A stretch of DNA of 64,000 nucleotides from Candidatus Woesearchaeota archaeon (GCA_937912225.1 CALDOJ010000042.1:1-64000); one strand, 5' to 3'; shown: positions 1 to 7,885, counted from the stretch's first letter. Program-made: numbers and translations. The notes: generated by a model not told the origin, from the sequence alone.

Positions 1-104
1 AAGCAACAAAAATTAATATTTTTGAGCTTAGAATTTTACTTCATAAAACCCGAAGCAACAAAAATTAATATTTTTGAGCTTAGAATTTTACTTCATAAAA
101 CCCG
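1..104. repeat. 52-bp tandem repeat, two perfect copies
   Basis: Bases 1-52 and 53-104 are identical, and the next three bases (AAG) begin a third copy before the match ends. There is no spacer, so this is not a CRISPR array. Each unit holds a hairpin with outer arms AAGC/GCTT and inner arms CAAAAAT/ATTTTTG (7-24 and 59-76), a form that recurs in other gaps of this window. The array may extend past the left edge. Between 105 and 293 I see no gene, only a TATA-like TTTATAAA at 249-256 serving the next gene. Confidence 0.9.
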
Positions 105-293
105 AAGATTCAGGCGAGTAAGCCCACATCTCTTCATATTTTTGAAGAAAAATTTGTGATTTATAAAGCTTTGGAAATTTTGTATTCTTAAGCTTAAAAA
201 AAGATGATTTTTTGTATTTAGTGTTAAAATTTTGAATTTTACACAAAATTTATAAACTTTGTTTACCATAAATTAACCCTAGGGGTGGTAGTT

Positions 294-596
294 ATGATAG
301 AACTTGGTGGTAACATAACCCTTGTCGGATTTAAAGACTTGGATCATGCAGAATTAATTGTAGTAAAGAAGTTGGTAGGTAGTTATGCACGGAAAATGTT
401 GGAAATTAGTGACAAATTTGAAGGTCTTACAGTAACTATGAAAGAAGTGCATAAAACAGCTAAGAATAATCAAAAGTATGAACTTCATGGCAAATTAATG
501 AGCGGTAAAGCTTATACTTCTGAAGTAACTGATAAGAATATCTTTATAGCATTAGATTCTGTATTAAAAAAGATAATTGCAACTATAAGTAAATAG
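294..596 (+). CDS. HPF/RaiA-like (S30AE) ribosome-associated protein, putative
   Basis: A protein of 100 residues. The start is the ATG at 294: AGGGGTGG at 281-288 is a good ribosome binding site for it, while the GTG at 285 lies inside that site. The C-terminal half, with the pattern K-YELHGKL-SGK followed by a KN-F-ALD-VLKKI helix, resembles the last strand and helix of the S30AE fold. That fold is used by hibernation-promoting factors, which bind the small ribosomal subunit and silence idle ribosomes. The length fits a minimal HPF. The assignment rests on pattern only; another small beta-alpha protein is possible. It lies upstream of, and convergent with, a ribosomal protein operon. Confidence 0.45.
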   Translation: MIELGGNITLVGFKDLDHAELIVVKKLVGSYARKMLEISDKFEGLTVTMKEVHKTAKNNQKYELHGKLMSGKAYTSEVTDKNIFIALDSVLKKIIATISK

Positions 597-619
597 GAAT
601 AAATTAAAAAAATAAAAAA

Positions 620-1195
620 TTATTTTTTAGAAGTTGACTTAGTAGTAGGAGTTTTCTTAACAGCTGGTTTGCTCAAAGACTTAGTCTTTGGCACACTAGC
701 AACTTTGTTGCTCTGTGTTGCAGGTGTTTTCTTTACAGGAGCTTTTTTTGGAGCAGGTGTTTTATCTTTTTTCTTCTCCTCAGCTTTAGGTGTTTTTTCT
801 TTAACTTCAGTATTTTCTTCTTCAGTCTTGCCTAATGCATCTTGTAATTTACCTTTCAAACCAGTTGGTTTTTCTTCCTTTTTCTTAAGTTTAACAGCTT
901 CAACATATTCAAATCCTTCAAGCTCAACTTTGACGATTTCGTCATCGTATTTTTTAGCTACAACTGTAACGTGATGTGGTGGATTTTTAATACCGTGTTT
1001 CCAGACTAGTTCATTTAGTCTTTTACCAATCTTTATGTTTTCAGATTTCATATGTTTAACTAAGAATTCTCTTAATGTAGTGATGGCTTTTTTTGATCGC
1101 TTATATCTTGCTGCTTTAAGCCAACCTTTTCTAAGAGGAACATTGTAAACTCTTTCAAGAACAACTTTTTTAATTTCTTCTTTTTTATCTGCCAT
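620..1195 (-). CDS. rpl31e: Ribosomal protein L31e with long Lys/Pro/Ala tail
   Basis: The first 95 residues or so form an archaeal/eukaryotic L31e: an E-R-Y-N-VPLRK start, the K-KKAI-TLREF helix, and the K-NELVWK-G-KNPP segment, ending in a beta strand region. L31e sits at the exit-tunnel side of the large subunit. The usual archaeal protein is about 90 residues; this one runs to 191, because of a low-complexity tail rich in Lys, Thr, Pro and Ala from about residue 105. The start is the ATG at 1195, not an in-frame TTG two codons upstream. It is the last gene of S19e-L39e-L31e and is preceded by a hairpin. Confidence 0.95.
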   Translation of the reverse strand: MADKKEEIKKVVLERVYNVPLRKGWLKAARYKRSKKAITTLREFLVKHMKSENIKIGKRLNELVWKHGIKNPPHHVTVVAKKYDDEIVKVELEGFEYVEAVKLKKKEEKPTGLKGKLQDALGKTEEENTEVKEKTPKAEEKKKDKTPAPKKAPVKKTPATQSNKVASVPKTKSLSKPAVKKTPTTKSTSKK

Positions 1196-1218
1196 ATTCA
1201 ATAACCTCTGGTTCTTGG

Positions 1219-1248
1219 ATGTTCAAAAATATTTTTATTTTTGTACAT
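1219..1248. repeat. Intergenic hairpin with CAAAAAT/ATTTTTG-type arms
   Basis: Outer arms ATGT (1219-1222) and ACAT (1245-1248) enclose inner arms CAAAAATA (1224-1231) and TATTTTTG (1236-1243) around a TTTT loop. It sits between L39e and L31e, in the leader of L31e, and belongs to the dispersed hairpin family described in the findings. It could weaken read-through within the operon or act as a processing site. Confidence 0.7.
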
Positions 1249-1250
1249 TT

Positions 1251-1424
1251 TTATGCCTTCGTTTTAGTTCTTCGCCAGTTTCTTTTGACAGTTGTGTGTC
1301 TTCCTGGATGAACTTTTCTTCCTATTCCGTACATTTTAGGTACTGTCCAAAAGGGAGCCCATTTAGTTTGTCTACCTTTTTTCGCTAATCTTAATTTTCT
1401 GCTTAAGTGAATAAATCGTGCCAT
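1251..1424 (-). CDS. rpl39e: Ribosomal protein L39e
   Basis: A 57-residue protein beginning MARFIHLSRK and carrying the family signature K-KWAPFW, then a basic C-terminus with H-TTVKRNWRRTK. L39e lines the peptide exit tunnel of archaeal and eukaryotic ribosomes. Length and sequence are typical. The gene starts one base after the S19e stop codon (1426), so the two are almost certainly translated from one message, with L31e following. No anomalies. Confidence 0.97.
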   Translation of the reverse strand: MARFIHLSRKLRLAKKGRQTKWAPFWTVPKMYGIGRKVHPGRHTTVKRNWRRTKTKA

Positions 1425-1425
1425 T

Positions 1426-2202
1426 TTACTTCTTAGCCTCCTTTACTTCCTCAGCCGGAGTTTCTTTCTTTACAACTTCTTTAGTTTCAGTTTTTGTTTC
1501 AACAACTTCTTTAACTTCCTTTTTAATAGGTGCTACTTCTTTTGGAGTTGCGTCTTGTTTAACAACTTCTTTAGCTTCAGTTTTTGTTTCAACAACTTCT
1601 TTAACTTCCTTTTTAACAGGCGCTACTTCTTTTGGAGTTGTATCTTGTTTAACAACTTCTTTAGCTTCAGTTTTTGTTTCAACAACTTCTTTTGCTTCTG
1701 TTTTAACAGGCGCTACTTCTTTTGCTTCTGCTTTAACTTCCTCAGCTTTTGCTTCTACTTTAGGTGCTAGAGCCTTAGGTTTTGGCTTTGCAGCACTTAA
1801 CTTTTTAGAAGTTGTGAATAATAATGAGACGCCTTTAGGAGTTATAACTCTTCCTTTACGCTTATCTTTCTTTTGTTCTTTAACATAACCTGCTGCTTCT
1901 AATTGTTGAAGAATTTTTCTTGCAACGCTTCCAGAACCTCTAACGAATTTGTTAGGTTTAACACCACGGTTTTTGTTTCCGCCATATTTTGTTCTAAGTT
2001 TAGAAACACCAACAGGTCCTCTTAAATAAACAGTTCTAAGAATAGCTGCAGCTCTAATATACCACCAGTCGTCATCGACAGGAGGTCTTTCTTTGTGATT
2101 ACCAGTTTTAGCAAAGTGCGCCCATGAAGGCATATCTAGCTCTTTCTTCAGCTCCACTGCTGCTTTTTCAATCAGTTCATTTGTTGATACATCGAATACC
2201 AT
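1426..2202 (-). CDS. rps19e: Ribosomal protein S19e with repetitive acidic/basic tail
   Basis: Residues 1-150 are a normal archaeal S19e (small-subunit maturation and head structure): the PSWA-F-KTG-HKERPP-D-DWWY-RAA-ILR signature, the G-VGVSKLRTKYGG stretch and a winged-helix end with GS-ARKILQQLE-AGYV. The remaining 108 residues are a Lys/Glu/Val tail with three 30-residue repeats. Archaeal S19e normally ends near residue 150, so the tail is an extension. AGGTGT about nine bases upstream supports the start. First gene of the operon S19e-L39e-L31e. Confidence 0.95.
   Translation of the reverse strand: MVFDVSTNELIEKAAVELKKELDMPSWAHFAKTGNHKERPPVDDDWWYIRAAAILRTVYLRGPVGVSKLRTKYGGNKNRGVKPNKFVRGSGSVARKILQQLEAAGYVKEQKKDKRKGRVITPKGVSLLFTTSKKLSAAKPKPKALAPKVEAKAEEVKAEAKEVAPVKTEAKEVVETKTEAKEVVKQDTTPKEVAPVKKEVKEVVETKTEAKEVVKQDATPKEVAPIKKEVKEVVETKTETKEVVKKETPAEEVKEAKK
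1453..1722 (-). repeat. Three 90-bp in-frame repeats in the S19e tail
   Basis: Residues 161-190, 191-220 and 221-250 of S19e are copies of one 30-residue unit that starts KEVAP-K and continues through KEVVETKT to KEVVK. The copies differ at only a few positions and keep the reading frame, as expected for recent duplication or slippage within the gene. The long open frames on the opposite strand here are by-products of this biased sequence. Confidence 0.9.
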
Positions 2203-2366
2203 GTTTTTACACCTATATTAATTGTCTTACAGAACCTCTAAACCAAGCCTTTGGAAATGCGGTTTGTTTATAAAGTTTACTATTAAAATTATAGAAAATT
2301 ATATAAAGGACAAACCTAATAATTATCTTTAACAAGTTAGTTTATTAAATAAAGAGGTGTATTATA

Positions 2367-2855
2367 ATGTTTAGACGAAAAGACGGTTCTCTCAATCTAA
2401 GTATACAAGCAATAGTAATTTTAGTTATGGCTATGGCTCTTTTAGGTCTTGGTTTAGGGTTTATTAGAACAATTTTTGCTAGTGGTGGTGAAAAATTGAT
2501 TGGAGAAATCGACAATATTAATATTTTACAAGCTAGTGATTCTCAACCAATTGTTTCAACAAATACTGTTAAAGTTAGTACTGATAGTTATGCGCAGTTA
2601 CAAGTAAGTGCTTATAATAAGGACGATACTTCTACAACACCAGTTTATACAATTAATTCAGTTACTTGTCAAGGAACTCATGGATTGACAATATCTTGTC
2701 CAGCCACTATTGAGATTCCTTTGAAAGAAGCCAGAAGTTTTGGTTGTTCAGTAACTGCAACAACTAATACAGGGTTATTTGCTTGTCAAATAACTGCTTC
2801 TGCGACATCTGGAAATAGTTTGGCAGCAAGCTTCTTTGTTGAAGTTGCTGTTTAA
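2367..2855 (+). CDS. Type IV pilin-like secreted/membrane protein
   Basis: A 162-residue protein with a short charged start (FRRKDGS) and one long hydrophobic helix (about residues 10-34), as in archaeal type IV pilins and related class III signal peptides, then a Ser/Thr-rich beta-type ectodomain with three or four Cys that could form disulfides. Such proteins are cleaved by a prepilin peptidase and assemble on the cell surface. GAGGTG precedes the ATG. It is followed by a small membrane protein and a second pilin-like protein, suggesting one surface-structure unit. No pilus ATPase or peptidase is in view, so assembly into a filament is inferred. Confidence 0.6.
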   Translation: MFRRKDGSLNLSIQAIVILVMAMALLGLGLGFIRTIFASGGEKLIGEIDNINILQASDSQPIVSTNTVKVSTDSYAQLQVSAYNKDDTSTTPVYTINSVTCQGTHGLTISCPATIEIPLKEARSFGCSVTATTNTGLFACQITASATSGNSLAASFFVEVAV

Positions 2856-2868
2856 GAGGTGAATGAAT

Positions 2869-3087
2869 ATGAAGAAACATATGTCTAAAGATCAAGAATT
2901 TGAAATAATGAAATTAGTACTTGATAAGTTTCTATGGATTGGAACTTTTATCATGGGTTATGGTTTTTACAAGCTTATATCTATGAGTGCTGATTTTTGG
3001 TTTGGATTTTCAGTACTAGTTGCAGGAGCAATTGTAATGTTCTTATTTATGTGGCTATTAGTGAAAGAATACCATTTCATGCAATAA
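2869..3087 (+). CDS. Small two-helix membrane protein
   Basis: A protein of 72 residues with two predicted membrane helices (about 21-40 and 46-66) joined by a very short turn. The start is taken as the ATG at 2869: GAGGTG at 2856-2861 is well spaced for it, whereas the ATG at 2863 is too close. It lies between two pilin-like genes and may be their membrane partner. I do not recognise the family. Confidence 0.7.
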   Translation: MKKHMSKDQEFEIMKLVLDKFLWIGTFIMGYGFYKLISMSADFWFGFSVLVAGAIVMFLFMWLLVKEYHFMQ

Positions 3088-3138
3088 GCTTAGAAAAAGG
3101 AAACTTTTTTTAAGTTCAATTTCTTTTTTTAATTTAAA

Positions 3139-3666
3139 ATGAATAAACGAGGATTTGAATTATCTGTAAATTTCTTAGTGATTATAATTTTAAGTATTGC
3201 AATGCTTGGTATTGGCATGATGTTGTTTTATAAGATTATGAATGTGAGCGATAATATAAGAACTGATTTAGACCAGCAAACTCTTGACCGTTTGAATCGA
3301 GCAATGGACGATGGTTCTTTAATTTATATTCCTGATGTTACGAAAACAACTACTTATGGAGAATATGCTTACTTTGGGTTAGGTATTAGAAATGAGTTGG
3401 GTGCTGCTCATGATTTTCAAGTAATAATTACTTCAAGTCCTCCTAATTCACATTTTAATATGGTTTATGATACTACTTCTTTTTCTTTAGACAATAACGC
3501 AAAAACTTATGTGTTAATTGCAATAGGTCCTAAAGAAGATGTTAATGCGCCTGATTTAGACCAATATGGTTTTGAAGTGAGAGTTGAATGTAAAAGTGGT
3601 CCTTCTTGTTTAAGCCCGCAATTATATACTAATCAAGTTCAAATGATTTATGTCAATGTAGCTTAG
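3139..3666 (+). CDS. Type IV pilin-like secreted/membrane protein
   Basis: A 175-residue protein starting MNKRGFELS, then a hydrophobic helix (about 9-31) with the pilin-like G-E/F transition, and a 140-residue ectodomain with two Cys near the end. It has the same plan as the pilin-like gene at 2367 and little obvious sequence identity outside the helix. No clear ribosome binding site is seen; the AT-rich stretch just upstream fits a nearly leaderless start. The gene ends 4 bases into the convergent triosephosphate isomerase gene. Confidence 0.6.
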   Translation: MNKRGFELSVNFLVIIILSIAMLGIGMMLFYKIMNVSDNIRTDLDQQTLDRLNRAMDDGSLIYIPDVTKTTTYGEYAYFGLGIRNELGAAHDFQVIITSSPPNSHFNMVYDTTSFSLDNNAKTYVLIAIGPKEDVNAPDLDQYGFEVRVECKSGPSCLSPQLYTNQVQMIYVNVA

Positions 3667-4325
3667 AAATCTACTAAATCTCGTAAAGCTTGTTCTGGGT
3701 CTTTAGCCTTAACAATTCCTGAAGCAAGTAAAATGCCTTTAGCTCCAAGTTCTAAAGCTATTTTTACATCTTCAGCCGTTTTTACGCCTGCACCACATAG
3801 AACTGGAATATCTGCTATTTGTTTAACTTTAGCGATTGTATTAGTGATTATTTCTGGTTGAGCTGTGCTTACTGAGATGTCTCCGCCGATTAACTCTGGT
3901 GGTTCAATAGCTATCATATCTGGTCTGAATGCGGCTAGTGCTTGAGCAGTTGTTGCATCATTTGCACAAGCAACAGTTCTCATGCCAAGTTCTCGAGCTC
4001 TAGTTATAGCATCTTTTAAGAAATCAATTCTATATCTGTCTTCAGAATGATTAATTAAAGTGCCTGTTGCACCATTATCAATTAAAGCTTCTGGTAAGTT
4101 TCTTCCAGTATGAGCTCCTTGAGTGATTGGATCCATTCGCTCGCTGTAAACAGGGATGTCTACAATTGAGCTAACTCTGTGAATATCAACTTCTCCAACT
4201 GCAAGAATAATATTTTTTCCTGTGTCGTGAGCAACTTTTTCACAAATCTTTGCAAGTTTATCGGCTTCTTTACCTGTACTTTCCATGTACGCTTTAAAAT
4301 TTATAATTATGACTGGGAATTCCAT
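3663..4325 (-). CDS. tpiA: Triosephosphate isomerase (archaeal type)
   Basis: Interconverts dihydroxyacetone phosphate and glyceraldehyde 3-phosphate in glycolysis/gluconeogenesis. Key residues are visible: N9-x-K11 at the first strand, the catalytic His93 in GTLINHSE, the catalytic Glu141 in AIEPPELIG, and the phosphate-binding CGAGV and LASGIVKA loops. At 220 residues it has the short archaeal form (bacterial enzymes are about 250). GAGGTG upstream of the ATG supports the start. It is followed at a distance by no other glycolytic gene in this window. Confidence 0.95.
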   Translation of the reverse strand: MEFPVIIINFKAYMESTGKEADKLAKICEKVAHDTGKNIILAVGEVDIHRVSSIVDIPVYSERMDPITQGAHTGRNLPEALIDNGATGTLINHSEDRYRIDFLKDAITRARELGMRTVACANDATTAQALAAFRPDMIAIEPPELIGGDISVSTAQPEIITNTIAKVKQIADIPVLCGAGVKTAEDVKIALELGAKGILLASGIVKAKDPEQALRDLVDF

Positions 4326-4376
4326 ATTTGCACCTCATTTATGTCTAAGAATGAGCTAAATGATATTTAAATCTTG

Positions 4377-4676
4377 TTACAGTTTTTCACCATAAATTTT
4401 TCTAGCTCTTTCTTTAATGGCAATTATTTGCTTTCTTCTTTTAATTTCTGATGCGTCTAATGCAGGGTCAATGTTAATAATAGAATCTTTTGGTTTTTCA
4501 CCCCAAGTCTTATGTAATAAACTTGCAACACTTCCTTTTTTTAATTTACTAAAACAATGAGTGCAGTATTTTTTACCACCAGAATATTCCATACATTGTT
4601 TACAAATTGGTTTAGCACACCAATTACAAGAATTAACTCTAGAAAGTCCGTGCGAAGCACATTTGGATTCATCCAT
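4377..4676 (-). CDS. Small B-box-like zinc-binding protein
   Basis: A protein of 99 residues. The first 45 carry Cys/His spaced like a B-box or related double zinc site: C6-x2-H9, C17-x2-C20, C25-x2-C28, then C38-x2-C41. The rest is a basic helical tail. B-box-like domains usually bind proteins rather than DNA, so a partner-binding or tethering role is possible. GGGGTGTT lies upstream of the ATG. The gene follows lgt on the same strand after two hairpins. Confidence 0.6.
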   Translation of the reverse strand: MDESKCASHGLSRVNSCNWCAKPICKQCMEYSGGKKYCTHCFSKLKKGSVASLLHKTWGEKPKDSIINIDPALDASEIKRRKQIIAIKERARKIYGEKL

Positions 4677-4693
4677 TTTAACACCCCGATATG

Positions 4694-4745
4694 TATGTTG
4701 GAATTAAAAAGTTTCAACATACTAGAAAAGTATTGTTTACTTTTC
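4694..4745. terminator. Two adjacent stem-loops between lgt and the B-box gene
   Basis: Arms TATGTTG (4694-4700) and CAACATA (4715-4721) form one hairpin; GAAAAGTA (4725-4732) and TACTTTTC (4738-4745) form a second with a TTGTT loop. Both lie downstream of lgt and upstream of the next gene on the minus strand, so they could end the lgt message or shape the leader of the B-box gene. Confidence 0.4.
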
Positions 4746-4802
4746 AGAGTATGATATTGTGTGAAGAAGTATTTAATTTTTGTGTTTTCTTAGAAACAAT
4801 AA

Positions 4803-5567
4803 TTATTTTTTATGTGTTTTTAATTTATACAAGAAAATGCTTGCAACAATTACCATTACTAAACTTAAATATTGTCCAGTACTAATTCCCAACCATCGTG
4901 CATCTGCTCGCCAAAAGTTCGTGATAAATCTTAGAATGCCATATAATAAAACAAATAGCCAGAAGTTTTCGCCTTTCTTTCGTTTTTTATTATTAAAATT
5001 AAAACTTAGTATTGCAAAGATGAATAGGTTTTTTAGTGATTCATATAACTGAGATGGGTGTCTGCATCTATCTGCACCTTTAAATTCAACACACCAAGAA
5101 ACATTTGTAACTGTTCCCCACAGTTCTCCGTTGATAAAGTTTGCAATTCTGCCTAAAAATAATGCGAATGCTGCAGGAATTGCAAGTAAATCTGCTAAGT
5201 CATAGAATGCGACTTTAGGATATTTTTTATGAAATAAGTAATACGCGATTACAATTCCAATTAAACCGCCATGAAATGACATTCCTCCGTGCCAAACCTT
5301 TAAGATTTCTAAAGGATCAAACCAAATAATGCTTGGATTGTAGAAAACAAAATGAAAAATTCTAGAACCAATAACAACTCCTAGTATTATATAGATGATT
5401 AAATCTTCAACACCTTCTTTAGTCAAATGTTTGATTTTTTTTTTCTCAACTGCTTTATTTAGAATGTAGTAAGCTAGTAAGAATCCTATTATATAGACTA
5501 AAGAATAATATCTGATGCTGATTGGGCCAATTGAGAATAGTATTGGACTGAGATTATGAACAAACAT
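4803..5567 (-). CDS. lgt: Prolipoprotein diacylglyceryl transferase (Lgt)
   Basis: Transfers a diacylglyceryl group to the Cys of a lipobox, the first step in lipoprotein maturation. All diagnostic motifs are present: H93-GG-M-S-F-HGG, GRIANFINGE at 139-148 and R169-HPSQLYE. Seven or so membrane helices and a length of 254 residues match bacterial Lgt. The enzyme is standard in bacteria and rare in archaea, whose phospholipids are ether-linked. A lipoprotein with a good lipobox is encoded at 46590-47144, so a substrate exists in this genome. No lspA-like gene is in the window. Confidence 0.9.
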   Translation of the reverse strand: MFVHNLSPILFSIGPISIRYYSLVYIIGFLLAYYILNKAVEKKKIKHLTKEGVEDLIIYIILGVVIGSRIFHFVFYNPSIIWFDPLEILKVWHGGMSFHGGLIGIVIAYYLFHKKYPKVAFYDLADLLAIPAAFALFLGRIANFINGELWGTVTNVSWCVEFKGADRCRHPSQLYESLKNLFIFAILSFNFNNKKRKKGENFWLFVLLYGILRFITNFWRADARWLGISTGQYLSLVMVIVASIFLYKLKTHKK

Positions 5568-5620
5568 AAAAAATAAAAAAAGAATTAATGTTTAAAAAAC
5601 TAATGGAAAAATAGTTTATT

Positions 5621-6436
5621 TTATTTTCTTTTGAATAATATGCTTCCTGTTCCCATGTCTTGTTCCCAAATTTTTAGGAGTTCTTCCGGATTATTGTGGT
5701 GGTTTTGTTTTTCTTCTCTAAATTTGTATATTTCAACTTCTTTCCATTTGTAATCTGCTGCAAGTATTTCGGGACCCATTGCGTCAACGATTTCAGTTTC
5801 GCTCATCCATTCATTAACCATTGTTTGAGGAAGTTTGTTTGGTCTGATTAAAACTTCATTTGGGGTGTAAATTGAGCTTACAAAGAAATAACTGCCGTTT
5901 ATATTTTGATTTGATTGAACTTTATTTTCTAGGAATTTTTTGTTGTGTTCGTGTGCTTTGTCAAATGATTGCCAGTAAGGAACTCTTCCTTTACTTATTG
6001 AACCGAAATTGGTTATTGTGAGTGTTTTATATTCTTTATTGATTTGTTTTTCTAATGCATCAACCATATTTTCAAAGGTATTACAAGTTGTTTCAAAAAT
6101 TTCGTCATCAATTCCATCTTTGTTCAAGTCGATTGCTGGAATTCCTTCAGGTTCCCATTTAAATTTAGCGACGAACGGAAGATAAATTAAATGTTTTGAG
6201 TTTCCAAAATCTGTTTTTTCAACATATTCATCAACGCTTTGTTTATTTGTTAAGTCTAATTCTGCATGTGTTGGAGCATATATGTTTTGAATTCCTTGTT
6301 GTTTGAAATAGTTGACGAAATATTGTCCAACATAACTTGTTGACCCTGTTATTATGATTGCAGGATTCTCTTCTTTTATTGGTTTGGTCAAATATGTTGT
6401 GTTATGTTGGGTGGTTATTATTTCTCCTTGTTTCAT
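5621..6436 (-). CDS. Rossmann-fold SDR/epimerase-like protein
   Basis: Residues 27-40 give a beta-strand plus glycine-rich turn (IIITGSTSYVGQYF), the nucleotide-binding start of the extended short-chain dehydrogenase/epimerase family; TITNFGSIS corresponds to the catalytic-Ser strand. The usual Y-x3-K pair is not clear, so it may bind NAD(P) without being a standard dehydrogenase. It is 271 residues long. GAGGTT precedes the ATG. It is divergent from the winged-helix gene at 6597, across a region with two inverted repeats, and may be controlled by it. Confidence 0.5.
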   Translation of the reverse strand: MKQGEIITTQHNTTYLTKPIKEENPAIIITGSTSYVGQYFVNYFKQQGIQNIYAPTHAELDLTNKQSVDEYVEKTDFGNSKHLIYLPFVAKFKWEPEGIPAIDLNKDGIDDEIFETTCNTFENMVDALEKQINKEYKTLTITNFGSISKGRVPYWQSFDKAHEHNKKFLENKVQSNQNINGSYFFVSSIYTPNEVLIRPNKLPQTMVNEWMSETEIVDAMGPEILAADYKWKEVEIYKFREEKQNHHNNPEELLKIWEQDMGTGSILFKRK

Positions 6437-6523
6437 TTTATCAACCTCTTTTTATTGTTACTTTGAGCTTTACTCGAAGTTCAGAAAGAAGTTTCCTTTC
6501 TGTTACTATTATTTAGGCGTAAC

Positions 6524-6594
6524 AAACTTATTAAAGTTCGGTTCAATTATAATTAAACCAAAAAGTTTAAAAAGAGAATTAAACTAATAAGTTT
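6524..6594. promoter_or_regulatory. Divergent promoter region with two palindromes
   Basis: A 20-bp palindrome at 6540-6559 matches its reverse complement at 9 of 10 half-site positions (GGTTyAATTA). A second, wider inverted repeat has perfect 10-bp arms, AAACTTATTA (6524-6533) and TAATAAGTTT (6585-6594); the right arm ends two bases before the ATG of the winged-helix gene. A TATA-like TTTAAAAA lies about 27 bases before that ATG, fitting leaderless transcription. The plausible ligand is the winged-helix protein itself. Confidence 0.55.
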
Positions 6595-6596
6595 AA

Positions 6597-7451
6597 ATGG
6601 CTTTGAATATTAGTTTACCAATAGGTAAGAAACAAAATACTAAAGATTTAGTTTTTACAATACTAACTAAAGAATATCCTCTTAAAATAATTGAATTAAC
6701 AAACTTCATAAAAAAAAGATATGGTAAATCTGTAACGTTTCAAGCTGTAAGAAAAGCAGTTCTAGAATTAGTTGAAGAAAGTGTTTTAGTAAAAACTGGG
6801 AAAGAATTTTCAATTAACAAAACATGGGTTCAAAATGCAAGAAAGAAACTTGGAGAAATATATGAAGATTTAACAAAAGAGAATAAACCTTCAGGACTTG
6901 ATTCAATTCAAGGAGAAATGTCTGTATTCACATTTGATTCGCTTAATGAACTTATGAAATTTTGGCAAGATATAATTGATGATTGGTTTGAAAATTTTAA
7001 AAAAGGTGATCCAAATATTAATGCTTATCAAGGATTAAGAAGTTGGGAAGCACTTATTCATCCAGATCGAGAAAAAAACGTTATGGGTCAATTAAAGAAA
7101 AAAGGAATAATCTCTTATGCCATTGGAATAAATCATACGCCTTTAGATAAATATATTTGGAGATTCTATAAAAATGTAGGATTAAAAGTTGGATTTTTAT
7201 CTCAACAATCAAACTTTGATAAACATTTTTTTGTTGCAACTTATGGAGAAACAATTGTTCAAGGACATTATCCAACAAAGATTCTGCTTGAAATGGATGC
7301 ATTTTTTAAGAAAACGAAATCAATAGAAGATTTAGATTTAACTAAATTATCTGATATAGTTGATAAAAAAGTAAAAGTTAAACTTACAGTAATTAAAAAC
7401 TTAGAAATGGCAAAACAAATCAATAATTCTATAATTTCTCAAATAGAATAA
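6597..7451 (+). CDS. Winged-helix transcriptional regulator with C-terminal sensor-like domain
   Basis: 284 residues. About residues 18-85 form a winged helix-turn-helix (an IIELTNFIKK helix, an FQAVRKAVLELVE recognition helix, and a wing around VLVKTGKEFSI). The remaining 190 residues are a mixed alpha/beta domain with several Trp and a His-rich stretch, which could bind a ligand. The start is leaderless: the ATG follows a TATA-like box by about 25 bases. It is divergent from the Rossmann-fold gene at 5621 and probably controls that promoter and its own. No named family is assigned. Confidence 0.6.
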   Translation: MALNISLPIGKKQNTKDLVFTILTKEYPLKIIELTNFIKKRYGKSVTFQAVRKAVLELVEESVLVKTGKEFSINKTWVQNARKKLGEIYEDLTKENKPSGLDSIQGEMSVFTFDSLNELMKFWQDIIDDWFENFKKGDPNINAYQGLRSWEALIHPDREKNVMGQLKKKGIISYAIGINHTPLDKYIWRFYKNVGLKVGFLSQQSNFDKHFFVATYGETIVQGHYPTKILLEMDAFFKKTKSIEDLDLTKLSDIVDKKVKVKLTVIKNLEMAKQINNSIISQIE

Positions 7452-7452
7452 A

Positions 7453-7842
7453 TTATTTCTTTAAGGTTTCATAATATTGAATCAGAGAATCTATTCCTGC
7501 ATTAAATATGTCGTCAGAAATTGGATAATCATCTCTTAAACGTTCGGCTTTATCAACTCCTTCTTCTAATTGATCCCAAGTTTCATAGAACTTCTTATCA
7601 ACTCTTTCAGCACCTTCAACAAATCGGTCTTCTGTCAAAAATGCAGCTATAGCTTTATCTTCTTCACCAACAGGCGTTTTATGAAAAACCTCATCTCCAA
7701 TATCTTCATAAGGAGGTTTTGTTAATTCATAACCTAGTATTCCTCCAACTACTGCTGGTGGTTCACCAGGTAAATCAAGAACTCTTGATTTATAATAAAC
7801 TATGATTATCCCTTCCAAGAATTCTGGTTCGTACTCACTCAT
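7453..7842 (-). CDS. Uncharacterised protein, tandem paralogue 1
   Basis: 129 residues, acidic. It shares its plan with the next gene upstream: an EYEPEFL-G start, a central P-GEE--A-A-F segment, RVDKKFYET, and a C-terminal LRD-YPI-D-IFN--I-SLIQYYE-LKK block. The similarity over the whole length points to a tandem duplication. No catalytic motif is visible. It converges on the winged-helix gene, whose stop codon is one base away. Confidence 0.7.
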   Translation of the reverse strand: MSEYEPEFLEGIIIVYYKSRVLDLPGEPPAVVGGILGYELTKPPYEDIGDEVFHKTPVGEEDKAIAAFLTEDRFVEGAERVDKKFYETWDQLEEGVDKAERLRDDYPISDDIFNAGIDSLIQYYETLKK

Positions 7843-7885
7843 AAAATAAAGAAAGATAAATTATTATAAAAACTTATTTGAAAAA

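Noticed and set aside
1..104. CRISPR array from the 52-bp repeats
   Set aside because: The two copies are directly adjacent with no spacer and no further copies to the right; it is a simple tandem duplication.
1418..1888. Long open frames opposite the S19e and L31e tails
   Set aside because: They mirror the low-complexity Lys/Glu codons of the real genes and have no ribosome binding site.
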